Shown here: positions 16,451-24,598 of the stretch, piece by piece
Numbering within the stretch: the stretch's first letter is position 1
How the letters are laid out: the number at the start of each line of letters is the position of its first letter
Assembly: GCA_023415575.1 (NCBI GenBank)
Contig: JAEZKF010000055.1
Coordinates: forward strand, 1-64,000
DNA from: Bacillota bacterium
GTDB lineage: Bacteria; Bacillota; Clostridia; Oscillospirales; Ruminococcaceae
Reading direction: 5' to 3'
Length of the DNA stretch: 64,000 nt
Made by a program: the position numbers and the translations under genes
The notes under the pieces: model-generated
What the model was told of the DNA's origin: nothing
Seen by the model: the letters and a program-made list of their open reading frames with translations, nothing else
Databases searched by the model: none

Positions 16451-17867
16451 AAGATGGATGGCATTGTTTTCTAGCGCAATAATGATATTGATGATGTTGT
16501 TTTCTGCTGTTCCGGTATATGCAGAATTGGGAGGCCTCGTAGGTGATACGGCTTATATTGAGAAGGTTAAGGTAATTAAACCTGAGGACACTACTTCCAA
16601 CGTGTATAACATAGATGTATCTTTTATTGGATACGAGGATGAATATAAAGATACTATAGCAATTTTGGCTTCATGCACTGTAGAAGCAACTGATGTCGAT
16701 GGTATGACGGCAAGTGTTAGTAAAATTCTTGATGAGAGCAAAGATAAGAAAGATGTTAAAGACTCAAAGGGTGACACCAGAACAGTATGTCGATATACGA
16801 TAACTTTTGAACGGCTAAAGGTTCCGTTCGGGAGCAATACTTTTGCAATGACGATAACAAGGAACGATGGAAAGTCTGTCCATTTCGCTAAAGATTTTGA
16901 TTACCTAGGCTCCGGCGGGGGTTCCGGAGGTGGCATTAAACCCGGTACTGGGGATGACGACGATGACGATGACGACAAGGAGACCCCTATCGCCGCCCTC
17001 AAACCACACCTGATTGTGGACAGCTACTCCTATGGGGAGGCAATAGCGGGGCAGGATATCCCGGTAACCTTTACCCTAAAGAACACAAGCTCAACCAAGG
17101 CTATCCGCAACGTGGTGCTTACCGTCAAACCCGCGGGCGACCTGCGCATCAAGAGCGCGTCGGATACGATTTACATAGACGGCATCAACCCCGGCGGCAC
17201 CGTTACCAAGTCGATGAAATTCTTCCTCGGCGCAAACGCTACCGCCGAGGTGCAGGAGATTGGCATTACCTCCACCTTTGAGTATTATGACATCGAAGGA
17301 CAGAACGCCGTCTCGGGCGGCGACAGCATAACCATCTCCATCCCAGCAGATACGGTAGAGCGGGTGCGGATTCAAAAGGTCGAAATGCCCGAGATGATCT
17401 ACCCCGAATCGGAGGAGGAGGTCACCTACTCAGTAATCAATGCGGGCTTTAATACCCTGTATAACTGCGAAATCCGGGTGGTAGACGAGCAGGGCACCGA
17501 ATACGCATATGCCTACATCGGCAGCCTTGAGCCGTCTAAAGCAGCTAGTGAAACCTACCTGCCCATCGTGTTCAAGGAACCGGGCGAAAAGAAGCTGAAG
17601 TTTGTATTCTCATACGAGAACGACAAGTTAGAGACCAACGAGGCAACCCGTGATTTCACCGTAACGGTCATGGAAATGCCGGTTTATGAGGATCCCATCA
17701 TCGATCCCTTCCCCGTGGAGCCGATGCCTGAACAGCAGCAGGGCTGGCCGCTCTGGCTGTGGCTTGTTGTAATCGGCGGCGGCGTTGTGGTTGCAGTGGT
17801 TGTTACCGTCATTATCGTAAAGGCGGTTAAGAAAAAGAGGAGCGAGCAGGACGATGAGGATATTTGA
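16431..17867 (+). CDS. Secreted, C-terminally anchored CARDB-like protein of the ABC operon
   Basis: This 478-residue protein has a signal peptide (MALFSSAIMILMMLFSAVPVYAE), an N-terminal extracellular domain and a Gly/Ser linker with eight consecutive Asp residues near residue 180. Ig-like, CARDB/COG1361-type repeats follow (VTFTLKNTSSTKAIRNVVLTV and EVTYSVINAGFNTLYNCEI), and a C-terminal membrane helix (WPLWLWLVVIGGGVVVAVVV) precedes a basic and acidic tail. The ATG at 16431 lies inside the ATPase 3' end, with GGGAGAGG upstream. The N-terminal third is visibly more AT-rich and has different codon choice from the rest. It is likely the surface subunit working with the ATPase and permease; the substrate is unknown. 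Confidence 0.82.
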   Translation: MNRCRNKRWMALFSSAIMILMMLFSAVPVYAELGGLVGDTAYIEKVKVIKPEDTTSNVYNIDVSFIGYEDEYKDTIAILASCTVEATDVDGMTASVSKILDESKDKKDVKDSKGDTRTVCRYTITFERLKVPFGSNTFAMTITRNDGKSVHFAKDFDYLGSGGGSGGGIKPGTGDDDDDDDDKETPIAALKPHLIVDSYSYGEAIAGQDIPVTFTLKNTSSTKAIRNVVLTVKPAGDLRIKSASDTIYIDGINPGGTVTKSMKFFLGANATAEVQEIGITSTFEYYDIEGQNAVSGGDSITISIPADTVERVRIQKVEMPEMIYPESEEEVTYSVINAGFNTLYNCEIRVVDEQGTEYAYAYIGSLEPSKAASETYLPIVFKEPGEKKLKFVFSYENDKLETNEATRDFTVTVMEMPVYEDPIIDPFPVEPMPEQQQGWPLWLWLVVIGGGVVVAVVVTVIIVKAVKKKRSEQDDEDI

Positions 17868-19287
17868 TATCATATCCATGTGCTTTCGCAACCTCTTTCG
17901 CCGCAGGGTTCGCACCCTGCTCACCGTAATGGGTGTCGTCATCGGCACCTGCGCTATCATCGTCACCATCTCGCTCGGCGTTGGTATGGATGCGGCACAG
18001 ACCGCAACGATTGAGAACATGATGGATCTTACCATGATAGAGGTGTACAACTACGGCGGCTGGGGCGGCGATGTTTCCGAACAGGTAAAGCTTGACGATG
18101 CAATGCTTGCCCAGATAGCGAAGGCAGAGCATGTCACTGCCGTCACGCCGATCTTTGACCTGTGGAGCGACCAGATAAAGCTGTATTCCGGAAAGTATGA
18201 ATATCAGGGCGGAATGGTTGGCGTATATCTCGACCAGCTTGCAAACTTTGGCTACGAGACAAAAGAAGGCAAGCTGCCCACCGAACAGGACGGCAAGCAG
18301 GCAATTCTGTTCGGCGAGAATGCGGCATACAACTTCTACAATCCCAAAAAGCCATACGACTACCGCTGGCCCGAACCGGATGCAAACGGCAACATCCCTG
18401 AACCGTTTGTCGACCCCATCAATGACCGCTTACTGGTGACGATTGTCCGCAATGATGAGACAGGCAGGCGCTATTATGGCGGCGGAGTAATGGTTGAGGA
18501 AATAGGCGGCAAGAGCGATGATGATAAGGACGATAAAAAGGACAAAGGCCCTACCAGAAAGTACGAGTACCGTATGACCAACACGGGTGTTCTGAAGGGC
18601 AACTACAAGGACTACCAAACCATGTACAACGTCTTTATCGATATTGAGTTTGCCAAGGAGCTTAACAAGCTCTACTACAAGGTAAACGACATCAAATACG
18701 ACAAGAACCAGGATACCGGCTACAACTACGCCAAGGTTCGTGTTGATGATATGAACAATGTCGGTGAGGTTGCGGAGTACATCAAGTCACTCGGCTTTCA
18801 AACCTACAGCGCGGATGACATCCGTGAGCCGATGCGTCAGCAGACCATGATTATTCAGATTATACTCGGCAGTCTTGGCGGCATCTCGCTTTTGGTTGCG
18901 GCTCTGGGCATTGCGAACACCATGGTAATGTCCATCTACGAGCGCACACGCGAAATTGGAGTCATGAAGGTGCTCGGCTGCAAGCTCTCCAACATCCGGA
19001 CGTTGTTTTTGATGGAGGCCGGCTCCATTGGATTATTAGGCGGCGTCTTTGGCGTTGGCATCAGCTATCTCGCCTCATTTATCCTTAACAAGGTGCTGGC
19101 CGGCAGCATACTGGGCGATATCGGGTATGGATATATGGGCGATACGTCAGTGAAGATTTCCATCATTCCCTTGTGGCTGGTTGGCCTTGGATTTGCCTTT
19201 GCGCTGTTTGTGGGACTCATCTCCGGTTTTTATCCCGCAAACCGTGCGGTGAAAATCAGCGCCCTTGAGGCTATCAAGCACGAATAA
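17854..19287 (+). CDS. MacB/FtsX-type ABC transporter permease
   Basis: This 477-residue permease has one N-terminal membrane helix (RVRTLLTVMGVVIGTCAIIVTISLG), a large extracytoplasmic MacB periplasmic-core domain (residues about 45-330) and three C-terminal helices forming the FtsX domain. The FtsX domain carries the characteristic ANTMVMSIYERTREIGVMKVLGCKLSNIRTLFLMEA. The extracellular domain contains a short acidic/lysine insert (KSDDDKDDKKDKGP), echoing the Asp-rich linker of the upstream gene. It overlaps that gene by 14 bases. The three genes form a mechanotransmission-type ABC system, probably for export or envelope signalling. Confidence 0.9.
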   Translation: MRIFDIISMCFRNLFRRRVRTLLTVMGVVIGTCAIIVTISLGVGMDAAQTATIENMMDLTMIEVYNYGGWGGDVSEQVKLDDAMLAQIAKAEHVTAVTPIFDLWSDQIKLYSGKYEYQGGMVGVYLDQLANFGYETKEGKLPTEQDGKQAILFGENAAYNFYNPKKPYDYRWPEPDANGNIPEPFVDPINDRLLVTIVRNDETGRRYYGGGVMVEEIGGKSDDDKDDKKDKGPTRKYEYRMTNTGVLKGNYKDYQTMYNVFIDIEFAKELNKLYYKVNDIKYDKNQDTGYNYAKVRVDDMNNVGEVAEYIKSLGFQTYSADDIREPMRQQTMIIQIILGSLGGISLLVAALGIANTMVMSIYERTREIGVMKVLGCKLSNIRTLFLMEAGSIGLLGGVFGVGISYLASFILNKVLAGSILGDIGYGYMGDTSVKISIIPLWLVGLGFAFALFVGLISGFYPANRAVKISALEAIKHE

Positions 19288-19295
19288 TCAACACA

Positions 19296-19324
19296 AAGTC
19301 CCTCGGAATAGCTCCGGGGGACTT
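19296..19324 (+). terminator. Terminator of the ABC operon
   Basis: Arms AAGTCCC and GGGACTT with an inner CGGA/TCCG stem, followed by ATTTGTTGG, lie 9 bases after the permease stop codon. Confidence 0.7.
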
Positions 19325-19406
19325 ATTTGTTGGCATAATATAATATGTACAAGCCCCAATAGTAAAAATATCGCGAATAAAAGGGCTCAATGTAAAGAAA
19401 AAAGCC

Positions 19407-19442
19407 TTGACACGCGCCTCTTTTTACAGTAAAATCTGTAAA
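19407..19442 (+). promoter_or_regulatory. Promoter of the ylxM-ffh operon with a palindrome around its -10 box
   Basis: TTGACA (19407-19412), 17 bases, then TAAAAT (19430-19435). TTTACAG (19423-19429) and CTGTAAA (19436-19442) are inverted repeats exactly flanking the -10 hexamer. Another perfect hairpin, AGTAGCTT-tac-AAGCTACT (19446-19464), sits in the leader. Confidence 0.7.
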
Positions 19443-19495
19443 GAGAGTAGCTTTACAAGCTACTTCATTTGCTGTCTGCGAGAGGAGTGGTCTGT

Positions 19496-19858
19496 GTGCA
19501 AAAGAATCTGGAGATTTCGGTTCTGCTTGATTTTTACGGTGATGCGCTTACTCCAAAACAGCGCGAGGCCATCGAGTTTTACTACAACGAGGATCTTTCG
19601 CTCGCCGAGATAGCGGAGATAGAGGGAATTACCCGTCAGGGCGTTCGCGATAACATCAAGCGCGGCGAAAGCACCATGACCGAGCTTGAGCAGAAGCTTG
19701 GCATTGCAGCCCGCTTTAAGCGCATGCAGGATTCCCTTGCCGAGATTATGCGGTACGCAAGGTACATCGAGCAGCACAATGCGCGGTACGGCAACTTTAA
19801 CGAGATCGAGCAGGCTGCACAGAAGATATACACCCTTGCAAAAGACCTTTCCGAGTAG
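19496..19858 (+). CDS. ylxM: YlxM/p13-like DNA-binding protein of the SRP operon
   Basis: This 120-residue protein of the UPF0122 family has a sigma-70 region-4-like helix-turn-helix (LTPKQREAIEFYYNEDLSLAEIAEIEGITRQGVRDNIKRGE) and a helical C-terminus. It is nearly always encoded directly before ffh; in streptococci YlxM modulates assembly and GTPase activity of the signal recognition particle. The start is GTG 19496 with AGAGGAG 7 bases upstream. A frame upstream to 19469 exists without SD. ffh begins 22 bases downstream. Confidence 0.9.
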   Translation: MQKNLEISVLLDFYGDALTPKQREAIEFYYNEDLSLAEIAEIEGITRQGVRDNIKRGESTMTELEQKLGIAARFKRMQDSLAEIMRYARYIEQHNARYGNFNEIEQAAQKIYTLAKDLSE

Positions 19859-19880
19859 CAAATAAATGAGGTGAACCCAT

Positions 19881-21248
19881 TTGGCATTCGAGGGATTATC
19901 GGATAAACTATCAGCAGCCTTTAAACGGCTGCGTTCCAAGGGCAAGCTGACGGAGGCCGACATCAAGGAGGCCATGCGCGAGGTGCGCCTTGCGCTGCTG
20001 GAGGCAGACGTCAGCTATAAGGTGGCAAAGGACTTTGTCGCCACAGTCAGCGAGCGCGCAGTTGGCGCGCAGGTACTCCAGAGTTTAACCCCTGCCCAGC
20101 AGGTAGTCAAGATTGTAAACGAGGAGCTTACCGCTTTAATGGGCGGCGGCGAGGCCAGGTTGAAAACTGCCAAACGCCCGCCTTCCATCATTATGATGTG
20201 CGGCCTGCAGGGTGCCGGTAAAACCACCCACAGCGCAAAGCTTGCAAAGTTGCTCAAAAAGCAGGGTCACCGTCCGCTGCTTGTGGCGTGCGACATCTAC
20301 CGTCCCGCTGCTATCGACCAGCTGAAGGTTGTTGGTGAAAAGGCGGGTGTACCGGTTTTTGAGATGGGCACCGAAAAGCCTGTTGTCATTGCCAAAAAAG
20401 CACTTACACATGCGCGTGACTACGGTAACGATTATGTGATTTTAGATACCGCCGGCCGTCTGCACATTGATGAAACGCTGATGGGCGAGCTGACCGACAT
20501 CAAAAAGGAAGTAGAGCCCACCGAGATTCTTCTCGTGGTAGACTCCATGACCGGTCAGGACGCTGTTAACGTTGCCAAGGCCTTTGACGATGCACTGGGC
20601 ATTGACGGCGTCATCCTTACAAAGCTTGACGGCGATACCCGAGGCGGTGCTGCACTTTCAGTTAAAGCCGTTACCGGCAAGCCCATTAAGTTTGCAGGCA
20701 TCGGTGAGAAGCTCGATGACATCGAGACCTTCCATCCCGACCGCATGGCGTCGCGCATCCTCGGCATGGGCGATGTGCTTACCCTTATTGAAAAGGCATC
20801 CACCGAGGTAAGCGAGAAGGATGCCGAGAAGATGGCCGAAAAGCTGAAGAAAAATCAGTTTGACCTAAACGACCTGCGCGACCAGATGCAGCAGATGAAG
20901 AAGATGGGTTCCCTGCAGCAGATGCTCTCCATGCTGCCCGGCGGCAACAAGATTTCGCCCGATGACATCGACGAAAGCCGCCTTGTGCGCATAGAGGCCA
21001 TCATCTCCTCTATGACGCCCCAGGAGCGCGCAAAGCCTGCAATTATTAACCCGTCCCGCAAGCGCCGCATTGCAGCAGGAAGCGGCACCACGGTGCAGGA
21101 TGTCAACCTATTGCTTCGTCAGTTTGAGCAGACGCAGAAGATGGTCAAGCAGTTCTCCCGTCCCGGCAAGCGCAGAGGCCGTTTCGGCGGCTTTGGCGGC
21201 ATGGGTGGTATGGGCGGCGGCATGATGCCTGGCGGCCTGCCGTTCTAA
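19881..21248 (+). CDS. ffh: Signal recognition particle protein Ffh
   Basis: This 455-residue SRP54 homologue binds signal sequences and SRP RNA and targets ribosomes to the membrane through FtsY. It has an N domain, then a G domain with GLQGAGKTTHSAKLA (G1), DTAGRLHID (G3) and TKLDGDTRGGAALS (G4), then a Met-rich M domain (QMQQMKKMGSLQQMLSMLPG). It ends in a Gly/Met tail typical of Clostridia. The start is TTG 19881 behind GAGGTGA. It is second in ylxM-ffh-rpsP-KH-rimM-trmD, the usual Firmicute order. Confidence 0.97.
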   Translation: MAFEGLSDKLSAAFKRLRSKGKLTEADIKEAMREVRLALLEADVSYKVAKDFVATVSERAVGAQVLQSLTPAQQVVKIVNEELTALMGGGEARLKTAKRPPSIIMMCGLQGAGKTTHSAKLAKLLKKQGHRPLLVACDIYRPAAIDQLKVVGEKAGVPVFEMGTEKPVVIAKKALTHARDYGNDYVILDTAGRLHIDETLMGELTDIKKEVEPTEILLVVDSMTGQDAVNVAKAFDDALGIDGVILTKLDGDTRGGAALSVKAVTGKPIKFAGIGEKLDDIETFHPDRMASRILGMGDVLTLIEKASTEVSEKDAEKMAEKLKKNQFDLNDLRDQMQQMKKMGSLQQMLSMLPGGNKISPDDIDESRLVRIEAIISSMTPQERAKPAIINPSRKRRIAAGSGTTVQDVNLLLRQFEQTQKMVKQFSRPGKRRGRFGGFGGMGGMGGGMMPGGLPF

Positions 21249-21321
21249 AACAGGTTGGTCACGCCGCCGTGCGGCGTTCCACATATACTTTTTGAATTGA
21301 TTTATTTGGAGGAATTTCACA

Positions 21322-21561
21322 ATGGCAGTTAAAATCAGACTTCGCAGAATGGGAGCAAAGAAGGCTCCGTTTTACCGCATAGTGGTTGCCGATTCCAGGT
21401 ATCCGCGTGACGGCCGCTTCATCGAGGAGGTAGGCTACTACGATCCCACCAAGGAGCCCTCGGTTATCAAGGTTGACACCGAGAAGGTTGACCAGTGGAT
21501 TAAGAACGGCGCTCAGCCCACCGATACCGTGAAGGCGCTGCTCAAGAAGATTGGCAAGTAA
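21322..21561 (+). CDS. rpsP: 30S ribosomal protein S16
   Basis: This 79-residue protein has the invariant S16 N-terminus (VKIRLRRMGAKKAPFYRIVVADSR) and the GYYDPTKEP and VDQWIKNGAQPTDTVK segments. It binds 16S rRNA during early 30S assembly. GGAGGAATT is the SD. It lies between ffh and the KH-domain gene in the conserved SRP/ribosome operon. Confidence 0.98.
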   Translation: MAVKIRLRRMGAKKAPFYRIVVADSRYPRDGRFIEEVGYYDPTKEPSVIKVDTEKVDQWIKNGAQPTDTVKALLKKIGK

Positions 21562-21672
21562 TTCGGTTTAGGGGAATACCCCTCTTTAGCCACAGGCATA
21601 TGCCGTGGCGCCGAGATATGTGAAGTGACTTTTTGCGCTATGTAGAAAGTCGGAAAGGCAGGGCTGTTAGAG

Positions 21673-21906
21673 ATGGAGAAACTACTTATCACACTGGCCT
21701 CAGGGCTTGTAGAGGATAAATCCGCCGTCAGCGTTACGGTGGATGAGCCGGATGCCGAGGGCGTGGTGGTTTACCACCTGCACGTTGCTCCCGACGATAT
21801 GGGGCGCGTTATCGGTAAACAAGGCAGAATTGCCAAGGCAATCCGCACCGTAATGCGCGCTGCGGCAAGCCGCACGGGCGACAAAGTAGCGGTTGAGATC
21901 GACTAG
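21673..21906 (+). CDS. khpA: KH-domain RNA-binding protein (YlqC/KhpA)
   Basis: This 77-residue protein has a single type II KH domain with the GxxG loop in GRVIGKQGRIAKAIRTVMRAAA. KhpA proteins bind RNA, partner with KhpB/Jag in streptococci and influence cell elongation. The start ATG 21673 lies after AGGGCTGTTAGAG. The position between rpsP and rimM is the family's usual one. Confidence 0.93.
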   Translation: MEKLLITLASGLVEDKSAVSVTVDEPDAEGVVVYHLHVAPDDMGRVIGKQGRIAKAIRTVMRAAASRTGDKVAVEID

Positions 21907-22048
21907 CAGGATTGCATACTTGCTGTTATGCAAACGGGGGAGGCTTGCTGCTTTCCCCGTACTTTGCGTGGTGGACAATACACGCAAAGTACACGCGAGT
22001 ATAAACCACAAAGGATGGGCAGGGAGAGAAACCCTTGCGGGGAATACG

Positions 22049-22561
22049 ATGAAGAAACAGTTTTTGGAATGCGGCGAGATTGTCGCTACACACGGCCTGC
22101 GCGGCGAGGTACGCGTTTACCCGTGGTGCGACTCTCCCGAGTTTTTGGCATCCTTAAAGAGGATGTACCTCAAAAAGGGCGAGCGTCAGCTTGACGTTGA
22201 ACGCGCTCGGGTGCACAAAAACATTGTCATACTCAAGCTTGCGGGCATCGATACCATTGAGGATGCGGCACTCCTTCGCAAGAAGGTTGTCTACCTCAAC
22301 CGTGATGACGCACCTTTAGACGAAGATGCGTTCTTTGTGCAGGACCTAATCGGTGCCTCGGTCGTAGACGTCGATACCAACGAACAGTACGGCATCCTGA
22401 CGGATGTCTTGCAAACGGGTGCCAACGATGTATATGTCATAAAAAACGGGGATGCAGAACACCTGATTCCCGCCATCCCGCAGGTGGTCATTCACACCGA
22501 CCCCGATGCGGGAGTGATTTCAATTCGCCCGCTTCCGGGACTATTTAATCCCGAGGAGTAG
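22049..22561 (+). CDS. rimM: Ribosome maturation factor RimM
   Basis: This 170-residue protein has the N-terminal RimM barrel (ECGEIVATHGLRGEVRVYPWCDSPEF) and a C-terminal PRC-barrel (DLIGASVVDVDTNEQYGILTDVLQTGANDVYVI, then IPAIPQVV). RimM helps mature the 30S head by acting with S19 and 16S helix 33. ATG 22049 is chosen by homology; its SD (GCGGGGAA) is weak. The upstream frame reaches back into the KH gene and does not fit the family. trmD follows after 21 bases. Confidence 0.95.
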   Translation: MKKQFLECGEIVATHGLRGEVRVYPWCDSPEFLASLKRMYLKKGERQLDVERARVHKNIVILKLAGIDTIEDAALLRKKVVYLNRDDAPLDEDAFFVQDLIGASVVDVDTNEQYGILTDVLQTGANDVYVIKNGDAEHLIPAIPQVVIHTDPDAGVISIRPLPGLFNPEE

Positions 22562-22582
22562 TATAAAGGATGGTGAACCCCT

Positions 22583-23326
22583 ATGCGCTTTGACATTGCC
22601 ACATTGTTCCCCGCTATGTGCGAGACAGTGGTAAACGAGAGCATCACAGGCCGTGCCATCCGCTCAGGAGCGATTGAATGTCATTGCCATGACATCCGCG
22701 ACTATACGCAGGACAAGCACCGCCGGGTGGATGATTCCCCCTACGGCGGCGGAATGGGTATGCTCATGCAGGCTGAGCCAATCTACCGCTGCTACCTTGC
22801 AGTGTGCGAGATGCTGCCTAAAAAGCCGCACGTCATCTATATGTCTCCGCAGGGTAAGACCTTTACCCAGCAGCGGGCAATAGAGCTTTCGCGGATGGAT
22901 ACGTCCTTGTTTATCCTGTGCGGCCACTACGAGGGTGTCGACCAGCGCATCATCGATAAGATTGTGGATGAAGAGATCTCAATCGGCGACTATGTACTCA
23001 CGGGCGGCGAGCTGCCCGCCCTTGTGCTGGTGGATGCGGTAGCGCGTATGTGCGAGGGCGTTTTGACAAACGAAGAATGCTTTGAGCGCGAAAGCCACTA
23101 TGCAGGGCTTTTAGAATATCCGCAATATACCCGCCCCCCCGAATGGGAGGGCATGACAGTGCCCGAGGTGCTGCTTTCAGGCCACCACGCCAACATTGAG
23201 AAGTGGCAACGCGAGCGCATGCTCGAAAACACCTATTATAAACGCAGGGAAATGCTAAAGAACGCTCAGCTTGATAAAAAGGATCTGGCATTTCTAAAAA
23301 CACTGTCTCAATCGGACGAAGAATAG
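22583..23326 (+). CDS. trmD: tRNA (guanine37-N1)-methyltransferase TrmD
   Basis: This 247-residue SPOUT methyltransferase makes m1G37 in tRNAs reading CNN-type codons and thereby prevents +1 frameshifting. The trefoil-knot SAM site appears as LFILCGHYEGVDQRIIDKIVDEEISIGDYVLTGGELPALVLVDAVAR. The N-terminal MRFDIATLFPAM and the tRNA-binding LEYPQYTRPPEW are also typical. It is last in the SRP/ribosome operon. No clear terminator separates it from the DUF554 gene 30 bases downstream. Confidence 0.97.
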   Translation: MRFDIATLFPAMCETVVNESITGRAIRSGAIECHCHDIRDYTQDKHRRVDDSPYGGGMGMLMQAEPIYRCYLAVCEMLPKKPHVIYMSPQGKTFTQQRAIELSRMDTSLFILCGHYEGVDQRIIDKIVDEEISIGDYVLTGGELPALVLVDAVARMCEGVLTNEECFERESHYAGLLEYPQYTRPPEWEGMTVPEVLLSGHHANIEKWQRERMLENTYYKRREMLKNAQLDKKDLAFLKTLSQSDEE

Positions 23327-23356
23327 GCATTTGTATGGGAAAGGCAAAGACGACAT

Positions 23357-24082
23357 ATGGTAGGAACATTAGTTAACGCAGCCGCAATTATAGCGGGTTC
23401 TCTAATTGGGCTATTACTTAAAAAGGGAATCCCCCAGCGCATCAGCGAAAGCATTCAGGCGGCACTTGGTCTTGCGGTAATTATAGTCGGCATCTCAGGT
23501 GTGCTCACCTCCATGGTGACGGTGGGCGATGATGGCAGATTCACAACAGCCGGAACCTTACTGCTTATTATCAGCCTTGTTGTGGGCACAATCATCGGCG
23601 AGGGTTTGCATCTGGAGGAACGCTTGACAGAGGCAGGGCTTAAGCTTGAAAAAAGGCTGGGCAGCGAAGGGTTTTCCAAGGGCCTGATTGCCGCCGCGAT
23701 GCTGTATTGTGTGGGCGCAATGTCCATTGTCGGCTCACTCAACGATGCATTGCTCGGGGATAGGACTGTATTATATATCAAAAGTACGCTCGACGGCATC
23801 AGCTCAGTAATCCTTACCGCGACGCTCGGTATCGGCGTACTCTTTTCCTTTATCCCTCTGCTTTTGTATCAGGGAACAATCAGCTTAGGCGCAAGTGCTT
23901 TGACCGCCTTCTTCACCGATGATGTGATAAACTCAATGTGCCTTGTGGGCTTTGCCATTGTTATCTGCATCGGAATAAACCTGATGAAAATTGGTAAGAT
24001 ACGAACGATAGGCATGCTGCCCGCTTTGCTGATCCCAATACTATATAATTTGCTGATAATGTTGAAAAATATGTGGGGATAA
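23357..24082 (+). CDS. DUF554 family membrane protein (YqgA/YdfK-like)
   Basis: This 241-residue protein has six to seven membrane segments, starting VGTLVNAAAIIAGSLIGLLLKKGIP, with the DUF554 landmarks AMSIVGSLNDALLGDRTVLYIKSTLDGISSVILTATLGIGV. No biochemical function is established; a transport role is assumed. It starts at ATG 23357, 30 bases after trmD, with a weak SD, so it may be read with the upstream operon. Confidence 0.88.
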   Translation: MVGTLVNAAAIIAGSLIGLLLKKGIPQRISESIQAALGLAVIIVGISGVLTSMVTVGDDGRFTTAGTLLLIISLVVGTIIGEGLHLEERLTEAGLKLEKRLGSEGFSKGLIAAAMLYCVGAMSIVGSLNDALLGDRTVLYIKSTLDGISSVILTATLGIGVLFSFIPLLLYQGTISLGASALTAFFTDDVINSMCLVGFAIVICIGINLMKIGKIRTIGMLPALLIPILYNLLIMLKNMWG

Positions 24083-24168
24083 TGCACAAGATGCGGGTTT
24101 GGGTATCTCAGTTTATTGGAAAACACGCAGAATTTGTCCATCAATCCGCCTTTATCAGGGTTTTTTCG

Positions 24169-24196
24169 TTGACGCAAAAAACAATTATGATATAAT
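24169..24196 (+). promoter_or_regulatory. Promoter of the HPr gene
   Basis: TTGACG (24169-24174) and TATAAT (24191-24196) are 16 bases apart, with predicted initiation about 50 bases before ATG 24255. The SD is AGAGAGGAAA. Confidence 0.7.
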
Positions 24197-24254
24197 ATAA
24201 GTTGCATAAGGTCGTCGCTTTATAGAAATAATCGCTGCAAGAGAGGAAAAGCTT

Positions 24255-24518
24255 ATGTATGTAAAAGATGTTACCGTCCAGAATCAGGTAGGTTTGCATG
24301 CGCGCCCTGCTACATTTTTTATACAAAAAGCAAATGAATACAAGTCTTCCATCTGGGTTGAGAAGGAAGAGCGCAGGGTAAATGCAAAGAGCCTGTTGGG
24401 TGTGCTCTCTTTGGGCATTGTAGGCGGAACCACTATTCGCATTATTGCAGACGGCGCTGACGAACAGCAGGCTGCAGAAGGCTTGTACAAGCTTGTTGAA
24501 TCCGGTTTTGCAGAGTAA
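24255..24518 (+). CDS. ptsH: HPr family phosphocarrier protein
   Basis: This 87-residue protein has the active-site histidine in GLHARPATFF (His15 equivalent) and the regulatory serine in NAKSLLGVLSLGI (Ser46 equivalent), so it can be phosphorylated by both enzyme I and HPr kinase. It would serve PTS sugar transport and CcpA-dependent catabolite control. It stands alone between its own promoter and terminator, without ptsI or hprK nearby. Presence of both sites favours HPr over the Crh paralogue, which lacks the histidine. Confidence 0.92.
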   Translation: MYVKDVTVQNQVGLHARPATFFIQKANEYKSSIWVEKEERRVNAKSLLGVLSLGIVGGTTIRIIADGADEQQAAEGLYKLVESGFAE

Positions 24519-24534
24519 TATCAGTTTTTTCTAA

Positions 24535-24570
24535 GCGCGTCGCCCATTATCCGGCGGCGCGTTTTTTATT
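24535..24570 (+). terminator. Intrinsic terminator of the HPr gene
   Basis: Stem CGCGTCGCC / GGCGGCGCG around an 8-base loop, followed by TTTTTTATT. Confidence 0.9.
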
Positions 24571-24598
24571 ATCAAACCATGATTTGGGGGTGATGACG

